Source: Amycolatopsis orientalis DSM 40040 = KCTC 9412 (GTDB taxonomy: Bacteria; Actinomycetota; Actinomycetes; Mycobacteriales; Pseudonocardiaceae). From it: DNA of 64,000 nt. Below are positions 57,904-64,000 of this stretch, piece after piece. Each line of letters begins with the position of its first letter. The first letter of the stretch is position 1. The stretch lies in assembly GCF_000478275.1 (NCBI RefSeq), contig NZ_ASJB01000055.1, forward strand, positions 1 through 64,000, in the 5' to 3' direction. The notes under the pieces were generated by a model. The model saw only the letters and a program-made list of their open reading frames with translations, did no database searches and was not told the DNA's origin. The position numbers were made by a program, and so were the translations under genes.

Positions 57904-60900
57904 CCGGCACCCACGAGCACGCGTTCCTCCTTGGTTTCGGCGACCAGCGCACCGGGGAAGTTGATTCCGCGTTTCCGGTAGGCCTTCCGCATGTAGCCCT
58001 GCAGGATCTGCTTGTAACCCGTGTCGATCTCCGGTATGCCCGTCCAGTTCACGGAGAAGGAGAAGACGAGATCATCGGCCATTTCGGGGAGCCAGTCCCG
58101 TGCGCAATCGGGACACCGCTCTCGCTCACTGTATAGCGCCTTGATCATTTTCGGGTTCTTCCCCTTGGCTCGCACCTTCTCGACGATGTCCTTCTCCGAG
58201 TGGTGGTCGTCGCCCGCGCTGAAACCGATCACGTAGTTCGGGTACCTGCCATCGGGGTTGGTCCAGCCTTCCAGATAGGCGACGGCGATGTTGCGGCTGA
58301 TCCCGAAGCCGGACTCGATCCTCGCGTCCATCGCGATGGACGACATCCCGCCGCTGTCGTAGTCGACGAGCCCGCAGGTGAAGTCCGGGAGATCCGCTGT
58401 CTTGGCGGCGGCCACCGGGACTTCGGAGAGCCGCTTGCACCATTTGCGGACGGTCTTGAAGATCGGGGTGACCTTGGCCGCGACCTTGCGGAAGATCGCG
58501 GACCTGTTCAAGAACTTGGAAATGTTCTGGATGATCTTCACGACCGCCGAAGCGACCTTCGGCAGCTTCAGGAAGACGACGACGATCGACGCCACGTTGA
58601 CCACGGTCCAGATGCAGGCCTCGATGTTGCCTTCGCCGAAGCACCGCTCCGCGTCACGCCAGCCGATCACCTCGAGCAGGACTTCGGCCCCGACCTCCAC
58701 CAGGAAGGCCGTCACACTGCCGCCGTTCTTCGACTGCTCGGCGGCCTGGCGGTACTCGTCCAGCAGCATCCGGCCGAATTCGGTCGTCGAGAGCATGGCG
58801 ACTTCTTCTTGGCTCAGATCGGGCAGCCCGGCCCCGGTCTCCGCCGCCGCGCGGCGTCTCGCTTCCTCTTCGTCCTTTCGTTGCTGTTCCTCCGCGCGGT
58901 CGGCGGCTTGCTGTGCTTCGGTCGCGCTTTGACGTGCCCGTTCCGCGGCGGCGGCCGCGTTGCGCGCGTGTTCTTCCGCCCGGTCGGCCGCGGTCCTGGC
59001 TTCGGCCGCCGAGGCTTCGGCGGCGGTCGCCGCGTCCCTGGCGAGTTGAGCGTCCCGTTCGGCACGCGACGCCGAGTCCCTCGCCGCCTGTGCCTCGCGT
59101 TCCGCCGCGGCGGCGCTCCGGCCGGCGATGGCGGCGTCGGCGTTGGCCTCGTTGGCCGCGGCTCGCGCGGTCTGCGCGTCCGCACGGGCGGCCGCGTCCG
59201 CCGCGTTCGCCCGTTCACCCGCGGCGCGAGCCAGCGCGCCTTCGGCCGCGGCGACGGCTGCCGCTTCCTGCGCTTCGGCCGCCGAGTTCGCGGCGGCGGC
59301 GGCTGATGCCGCTGCCCGTGCCGCCGCTTCGAACGCGGGTTTCACCTCTTTTTGCGCCCGAGCAGCGGCTTCGGCGGCCTGATCCGCCGCCAGCCTCGCT
59401 TCGGTGGCCCGGTCGCGGGCCGCTCGCGCCTGCTCGGCTCCGACCGTCCTGGCCTGGTTGGCGACCAGGATGACGAAATCGGCGTCGAGGTCCGAACCCG
59501 CGTACGGCGCGACGACGGTGATCGCCCGGTTGGCCGGATCGGTGATCGCACTCGACGACGACCGCGCGGCGGTGGACGCCCGCAGGGCGATATCCGCTTG
59601 CGTCGCCGCGGAGACCGACTCGTTGAACGCCGCGTCGGCCTCGGCGCGGGTACGCTCCGCCGCCATCAGCGAACGCATCGCTTCGCCTGCCGCTTGTTCC
59701 GCGAGCTGAACCGCGTTCCGTGCCGCCTCGGCCGCCTTGGTCTCCTCGGCGGTCGCCTCGGCCGCCTTCACGTTGGCCTGGGTGGCGTGGTGATGGGTCT
59801 CCGCCGCCGACGACTCGGCCCGGTTGGCCGCGTGGTTGGCCGCCGAGGCGGCGGCGCGGGCTTCCTGAGCGGCCGCGCGCGCCCGTGCTGCCGCTCGGGT
59901 CGCCTCGCCCGCCGCTTGCCTGGCGACCACGGCCGCGCCGGTCGCCCGGTTGGCGGCGTCGCGGGACGCGGTGGCCGCGGCGGTCGCGTTGTTGGCCTCG
60001 TTCCGCGCCGCGATGGCGGCGTTCTTCGCGTCGGTCTCCGCCGCGGTGCCTCGTGCGGCGGCCGCGGCGGCGTCCAGTGCGTCCGCCTTCGCCTGCGCGG
60101 TCTGCTTCAGCCGTTCCGCGGTGAAGGCGGCGTCGCGGGCGGCTCTCGCCTTCCCTTCTTCGCCCACCGCCCGCTGTTCGGCTTCCCCTGCGAGCCGTTC
60201 CTGTTCCTGCGCGCGGAGGTTGGAGTCGTTGGCGATACCGGCTTGGCGTTGGGCTTCACCGCGGTGACGACGTGCTTCCGCGGCCGCTTGGTCGGCACGC
60301 TGACGGGCGGCGGCCGCGTTGGCGCGTTCGGCCTCGGCGACCCGGCGGGCGTTCTTCGCCCTGTCCCGCTGCCGTTCCGTTTCTTCGCGATGCGCGCGGG
60401 TGCGGTCGGCCGAGGCCCTGGCGGCGTTGGCCTCGGCTTCGGCTGCTTCGCGAGCCTGCTTGGCCCGGACGGCCGCGTCCTTGGCCGCCACCGCCTGCAC
60501 TCGTGCCGCTTCGGCCACCTGTGCGGCAGCGACCGCGTGCTCTTCGGCGTGCAGCCCCCATTGGCGAGCCTGCTCGGCGTGTTTCTCGGCGCGTTCCTGG
60601 GCGTTGCGTGCCTGGTCGGTGGCTTCGGTGGCGTCGATCGCGTGCTGTGCGGTCTCCGAGGCGTGGACCGCGGCCTGTCCGGCCGCGCTCATTCCTCGCG
60701 CCATGTCGGCCCACTGGGTGCCGTAGGGCAGTCCGACAGCGACCAGTTCGGCGGCCTGGACGCCCGCCTGCTCGGCCGCGCGGACGGCGTCGGTCGCGGC
60801 GGTACGGGCGTTGCCGACCTGACGGGCGGCCTCGGCCTTGACCAACGCGAAGGAATCGGCGGGGTGGTTGCCTGCCGCGTCGTTCGCGTCGAGGATCTGC

Positions 60901-61802
60901 TTGGCCTTACGGGCTTCGTTCCCAGCGAGCACCATCGCGTTCGCGATCCGCTGGAGCGCGCGCAGCGCGTCCCCGTGCGCCACCATCAGGTTCCGCCGCG
61001 CGGTCATCGCCCGCGCGGCCCGCTTGGCGAGGTCGCTCAGCTGATCGGCGGCGCGCGCCGCGGCCTCCTGATCACGGACCTGCTTCTCCCGGTCGTCGGC
61101 GTCACGTTTCGCCGCGGCGAGGTACCCGGTGTCGAGGAACTCCGCGATCGCCGCGTCACCCGCGTCGAGCGCGGCCTGTGCCGCGGTCTTGACGTGCTGG
61201 CCGGCGACGCCGAGCAGCGCCGTGACCCTGGCCCGCAGCTGGTCGGCACGGGCCTGGCCGCCCGCCGCGACCTGTGCGTCGCGCTCCCTCGCGATCTCCT
61301 TGCCGTAGGCGAGGAACTGCTCGCGGTCGATGTCGCCGCCCGCGAGGACTCGTTGGACCTCGGCGTTGAAGATCGGCCCGCCGGTGCCGGCCATCGCCTG
61401 GATGGTGACCCGGTTCTGGCGCGCGGTCTCGGCTTCACGCGCCGCGGCCCTCGCCTTGGCGGCGTCGAGGCCGGTTTCGAGGAATTCGTGCAATGCGGCT
61501 TCGGTGCCCGCGTCGAGCGCCGCCCGTGCGGCCTCACGTACTTCGGGCTCCTCGGCCAGCTCGGCCTGATCGGCGATGATCTGCCGGACGACGGGACTGC
61601 CCACCAGGTCGGGTACGCCCGATCGGCCGTCCCAGTTGCGGTACGGGTCTTCCGGCATGGGACGGGCCGGGGACGTCGGTGGTGGCGTGGTCGGTGGTGG
61701 ATCGTCGGCCGCCACCGCGGGCACCGGGTTGATGAGCCCGGCGAGTACGGCGGTGGCCAGGAAGACAAGGAACGTTCTCAGCAGATATCTCGTTCTCGAC
61801 AT
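57900..61802 (-). CDS. Secreted polymorphic-toxin-like protein with C-terminal deaminase domain
   Basis: 1300 residues. A Sec signal (YLLRTFLVFLATAVLAGLIN, cleavage near AVA-ADD) and a Pro-rich linker come first. ALF-like repeats occupy about 60-250 (AARAALDAGTEAALHEFLET; AAQAALDAGDAAIAEFLDTG). About 250-1000 is an Ala/Glu/Arg-rich coiled coil. A pre-toxin segment of the CF-C-WT type (ERCFGEGNIEACIWTVVNVA) lies near 1060. The last 140 residues hold a deaminase signature: strands NIAVAYLEG and NYVIGFSAGDDHHSE with His1201-x-Glu1203, then LYSERERCPDC with Cys1230 and Cys1233, 29 residues later. That spacing and the SER-CxxC pattern fit zinc-dependent nucleic-acid or nucleotide deaminases of polymorphic toxins. 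Target base unknown. An overlapping candidate immunity gene follows. Confidence 0.8.
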   Translation of the reverse strand: MSRTRYLLRTFLVFLATAVLAGLINPVPAVAADDPPPTTPPPTSPARPMPEDPYRNWDGRSGVPDLVGSPVVRQIIADQAELAEEPEVREAARAALDAGTEAALHEFLETGLDAAKARAAAREAETARQNRVTIQAMAGTGGPIFNAEVQRVLAGGDIDREQFLAYGKEIARERDAQVAAGGQARADQLRARVTALLGVAGQHVKTAAQAALDAGDAAIAEFLDTGYLAAAKRDADDREKQVRDQEAAARAADQLSDLAKRAARAMTARRNLMVAHGDALRALQRIANAMVLAGNEARKAKQILDANDAAGNHPADSFALVKAEAARQVGNARTAATDAVRAAEQAGVQAAELVAVGLPYGTQWADMARGMSAAGQAAVHASETAQHAIDATEATDQARNAQERAEKHAEQARQWGLHAEEHAVAAAQVAEAARVQAVAAKDAAVRAKQAREAAEAEANAARASADRTRAHREETERQRDRAKNARRVAEAERANAAAARQRADQAAAEARRHRGEAQRQAGIANDSNLRAQEQERLAGEAEQRAVGEEGKARAARDAAFTAERLKQTAQAKADALDAAAAAARGTAAETDAKNAAIAARNEANNATAAATASRDAANRATGAAVVARQAAGEATRAAARARAAAQEARAAASAANHAANRAESSAAETHHHATQANVKAAEATAEETKAAEAARNAVQLAEQAAGEAMRSLMAAERTRAEADAAFNESVSAATQADIALRASTAARSSSSAITDPANRAITVVAPYAGSDLDADFVILVANQARTVGAEQARAARDRATEARLAADQAAEAAARAQKEVKPAFEAAARAAASAAAAANSAAEAQEAAAVAAAEGALARAAGERANAADAAARADAQTARAAANEANADAAIAGRSAAAAEREAQAARDSASRAERDAQLARDAATAAEASAAEARTAADRAEEHARNAAAAAERARQSATEAQQAADRAEEQQRKDEEEARRRAAAETGAGLPDLSQEEVAMLSTTEFGRMLLDEYRQAAEQSKNGGSVTAFLVEVGAEVLLEVIGWRDAERCFGEGNIEACIWTVVNVASIVVVFLKLPKVASAVVKIIQNISKFLNRSAIFRKVAAKVTPIFKTVRKWCKRLSEVPVAAAKTADLPDFTCGLVDYDSGGMSSIAMDARIESGFGISRNIAVAYLEGWTNPDGRYPNYVIGFSAGDDHHSEKDIVEKVRAKGKNPKMIKALYSERERCPDCARDWLPEMADDLVFSFSVNWTGIPEIDTGYKQILQGYMRKAYRKRGINFPGALVAETKEERVLVGAG

Positions 61803-61846
61803 CAGAACCCCCAGGTATCGGTGAAAAGAACTACTGCGGGGTGAAA

Positions 61847-61881
61847 GAGGTGCCTTGCCGGTGTACCCGGCAAGGCACCTC
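61847..61881 (-). terminator. Terminator after the right-edge gene
   Basis: GAGGTGCCTTGCCGG pairs perfectly with CCGGCAAGGCACCTC across a 5-base loop, 7 bases beyond the stop of the 61889 gene and 45 bases before the toxin start. It suggests that the toxin has its own promoter or is reached by read-through. Confidence 0.75.
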
Positions 61882-61888
61882 GGGCTTG

Positions 61889-64000
61889 TCAGTTGTAGTA
61901 CTCTTTCGCGCCTTCGGCGGCGGTGTGTTCGATCCTTCCGTACTGGAAGTAGCTCACGCGTTTACCGGGTACGCCGGGGAAATCCATTTCGTCGGAAGTG
62001 GGATAGCCGAGCCTGCTTCGTTCGTATTGCAGTGTCGCCCACCGATCGAAAATGGCGCCGTAGATCAGCTTCGGGCCGATGTCCGGGTGGTACCAGATGC
62101 CTCTGGGGCCGGCGAACAGATTGCGCATGCCCTTCCCGTCGGGCAGGTATCCCGTGTCCCCGGTGGGAATGAATCCCGGGATGCTACGGCCACCGGATTC
62201 GAGGTACTTGGCGAGCAGCGGGTCCATTATCCGAACCACGCCGTGCTGGGCCGACCAGAAGGCGCCACCCTTCTGGAAGCGTTTGTACCGGATGCCGTTC
62301 AAGATGTTCTCAGGCTGGATCTGCGGCCCGAGTCCGTTCCAGCCCCACCAGTCTTCGTTGAACCAGCGCTCGTCGATCTTCGTGGTGATCCAGGGATTCG
62401 GGCCGACGGGAATCCAGCTGACGTCGGCGGCGAAGTTCCCGTCGGTGTCGAAGTTGTTCTCCTTGCTCTGACCGTTGGCCGCCCAGAGCTGGCCCCAGTA
62501 CTGACGCAGGTAGCGGCCGGGGTGGGCTTTCGCCTCCAGCGTCACGTTGGTCGGGCTGCCGTCCTTGCCCGCCTTGGCGCACCAGGTCGCGTTGAGCTTG
62601 TAGACGTCGGTGCCGTCGTTGCCGGCCAACTGGACGCGCAGGTTGGCCGCGACACGCAGGTAACTGCCGACCCGCGTGGCCGATTCGAGGGAGAAACAGG
62701 CGGGGTCGGCGAGCCCTGGCACGATCTTCCAGGTGGCCTCACCCAGCGGTGCGGTGACGACATCCGTCGGCTGGGTCCCCGGGGTGGCCCAGGCATCGCC
62801 GCCCGCACTGCGGACATGCCAGCCTCTCCGGCCGGCGGTGACTCCGGCGAACGCCTGTTCCAGCACGGTGTACTGGCCCTTGGCGAGGAAATCCTTGACC
62901 TGGTCCCAGGTTCCGTTCGCGGCGACGTCGGCCGCCGCCGCGGCGAGCCGGGGACGGAGCCTGCTCGCGTCGGCCTTGGCCTTGATGTCGCGGATCTTCT
63001 GCCGGTCGGCTTCCTCCCGTTCGCGGAGGATCCTGGCGTCGTCCTTGGCGCGGGCCTCGGCGACCCCGGTTCTGATGTACCGGTCCCAGTCGGCCGCCAC
63101 CCCGGCGAGGGCGAGGGTGGCCGCGCTCTTGATCTCGCGGTGCGCGGGGTCGGCCAGTTCCGGGGTCTTGAGCAGTTCGCGGATGAAGTCGTCGTCGGCG
63201 AGGTCGAGCCAGGCCGCGACGGCGAGGACGGGAACCCTGTCGCAGGCGTCCTTCTTCGCCATCCTGGCGGCTTCCCGGCGGGCGGCCTCCTGGTTCTCCC
63301 GGTTCAACCGGTCGAGGTAGTCGAGCTGGTCCTGATGGTGCAGCGCCCTGATCTTGTTCTCGATGAAGTCCTTCCACACCGCCGCGTCACCGCCGAACGC
63401 GTCGAAGGCACCCTGTTTGAGTTTCGGGTGTTCCGGTTTGGCCTTCTGGTAGACCTTGTAGATGAACATCTGGTCGTTGTCGTTGAGCATGACGTCGTCG
63501 AAGTCGATGATGTCGGCGTCGATCAGGATTTCCCGGCGCAGCTGGACGGTGCGGTCCCAGGCATCCTGGCGACGCTGCCGTTCGACGCGGTCACGGGCGG
63601 CGAAATCGAAGACGCCGGTGCGGATGAACGCGGTGGCGTCGGGGGCGGTGTTGTTGTCGAGCATGACTTTGTAGACGCGGTAGGCTTCGGCCTTGGTGAC
63701 GGGGAAGTTCGTCGGGTTGATCTTGTCGTAGACCTTGAAGACGAAATTCATGTCGGTGGCTTCGCGCCATTCCTTGGTGGCTTCGCCGACCTCTATCTCG
63801 AAAACCGCCCGCACCTTTTCGATTTCGGTCGAGGTCGGCAGTTCGGCTGCTGCGGCGTCCGGGCTTTCCCGGGGGACCGGTGCCTGGGGGGCCGGTGCCT
63901 GGGGGACGTCCGGGGCCGGCGCCTCGGCGGTCGGGCTCGACGGCGCCGGTGGGGCGGCGTACCCGGTGGCCGGGGTGAACAGGCCGCACAGCACGGTCGC
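61889..64000 (-). CDS. Secreted ALF/AbfB/LGFP-repeat protein (N-terminus beyond right edge)
   Basis: At least 703 residues; the reading frame is open to the edge and the visible start looks like the end of a signal peptide (LFTPATGYA-APPAP), so a few residues are missing. A Pro/Ala-rich linker follows to about 50. About 60-380 has ALF-like helical repeats (DATAFIRTGVFDFAARDRVE; WDRYIRTGVAEARAKDDARI). About 400-530 resembles the AbfB (arabinofuranosidase B) carbohydrate-binding fold (FSLESATRVGSYLRVAANLR; EAKAHPGRYLRQYWGQLW). The last 130 residues are LGFP repeats (YERSRLGYPTSDEMDFPGVP, FQYGRIEHT), a cell-wall-binding module. No catalytic domain is seen. It shares ALF-like repeats with the toxin downstream. 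Confidence 0.8.
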   Translation of the reverse strand, partial: ATVLCGLFTPATGYAAPPAPSSPTAEAPAPDVPQAPAPQAPVPRESPDAAAAELPTSTEIEKVRAVFEIEVGEATKEWREATDMNFVFKVYDKINPTNFPVTKAEAYRVYKVMLDNNTAPDATAFIRTGVFDFAARDRVERQRRQDAWDRTVQLRREILIDADIIDFDDVMLNDNDQMFIYKVYQKAKPEHPKLKQGAFDAFGGDAAVWKDFIENKIRALHHQDQLDYLDRLNRENQEAARREAARMAKKDACDRVPVLAVAAWLDLADDDFIRELLKTPELADPAHREIKSAATLALAGVAADWDRYIRTGVAEARAKDDARILREREEADRQKIRDIKAKADASRLRPRLAAAAADVAANGTWDQVKDFLAKGQYTVLEQAFAGVTAGRRGWHVRSAGGDAWATPGTQPTDVVTAPLGEATWKIVPGLADPACFSLESATRVGSYLRVAANLRVQLAGNDGTDVYKLNATWCAKAGKDGSPTNVTLEAKAHPGRYLRQYWGQLWAANGQSKENNFDTDGNFAADVSWIPVGPNPWITTKIDERWFNEDWWGWNGLGPQIQPENILNGIRYKRFQKGGAFWSAQHGVVRIMDPLLAKYLESGGRSIPGFIPTGDTGYLPDGKGMRNLFAGPRGIWYHPDIGPKLIYGAIFDRWATLQYERSRLGYPTSDEMDFPGVPGKRVSYFQYGRIEHTAAEGAKEYYN

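Noticed and set aside
58050..58330. Housekeeping cytidine or dCMP deaminase
   Set aside because: The motif lies at the C-terminus of a secreted 1300-residue protein behind a pre-toxin segment, unlike free-standing metabolic deaminases.
59352..61844. Open frame of about 830 codons on the plus strand opposite the toxin gene
   Set aside because: Gly/Arg-rich translation produced by the complement of Ala codons in the coiled-coil region; the minus-strand gene has a signal peptide, domains and an overlapping downstream gene.
1..64000. CRISPR arrays, tRNA and rRNA genes, transposases, integrases
   Set aside because: No regularly spaced direct repeats, cloverleaf-like sequences, rRNA signatures or recombinase motifs were recognised on either strand.

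Overview
The window is chromosomal DNA of a high-GC actinomycete, most likely Amycolatopsis or a close relative in the Pseudonocardiaceae (inferred from codon bias, GTG/TTG starts and gene content). Its backbone matches the order I know from Mycobacterium tuberculosis Rv2192c-Rv2218: lipA, lipB, a TIGR01777 epimerase, dlaT/sucB, a leucyl aminopeptidase, ilvE, cobT, a DUF3043 membrane protein, an ErpA/IscA-type protein, an adenosine-kinase-like gene, asnB, ctaC, ctaF, qcrB-A-C, ctaE and trpD. All coordinates and starts come from reading the sequence; no database was searched. No tRNA, rRNA, CRISPR array, transposase or phage gene was seen, and no gene-free stretch exceeds about 210 bases.

Layout. 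1-11.1 kb: lipoate and 2-oxoacid dehydrogenase genes (lipA fragment, lipB, two-lipoyl-domain E2, lpd) mixed with accessory genes: an SDR, a TetR/LLM-oxidoreductase pair, a small secreted Cys protein, a PAP2 phosphatase, an exported class A beta-lactamase-like hydrolase and a winged-helix regulator. 11.3-12.7 kb: a small conserved protein and a SMI1/KNR4-like protein. 12.84-29.68 kb: a six-gene, tightly coupled operon of very large proteins without export signals, sitting inside the conserved block. They are a trypsin-like protease, a DUF6603-like/Kelch fusion, a second Kelch protein, and three large proteins of unknown function (1012, 1695 and 619 residues). 29.8-43.9 kb: pepA, two membrane proteins, a DUF402 protein, ilvE, cobT, an IspD-like nucleotidyltransferase, a GntR regulator coupled to purC, an aldo/keto reductase, a DUF3043 protein, erpA, an adenosine-kinase-like gene, a second SMI1/KNR4 protein and a small hydrolase. 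44-57.4 kb: asnB, then the cytochrome bcc-aa3 genes (ctaC-ctaF; ctaE-qcrC-qcrA-qcrB), interrupted by an EamA transporter, two GlxA-type regulators around a cupin, trpD and a degenerate receiver protein. 57.5-64 kb: a secreted 1300-residue polymorphic-toxin-like protein with ALF-like repeats, a long Ala-rich coiled coil and a C-terminal deaminase-type zinc motif, followed by an overlapping candidate immunity gene. Upstream of it is a secreted ALF/AbfB/LGFP-repeat protein that runs off the right edge.

How it works together. lipA and lipB make and attach the lipoyl groups used by the E2, whose dihydrolipoyl groups are reoxidised by Lpd. CtaC/F/E and QcrA/B/C are subunits of the actinobacterial respiratory supercomplex (the main oxidase subunit CtaD is not here). 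Neighbouring convergent genes almost always either overlap at their stops or are separated by a long near-perfect inverted repeat. These repeats fall into a few sequence families that recur along the window.

Main points of interest: the six-gene operon of uncharacterised large proteins, the deaminase toxin/immunity pair, the recurring palindrome families, and two operator-like repeat clusters (upstream of the GntR-purC pair and between asnB and ctaC).
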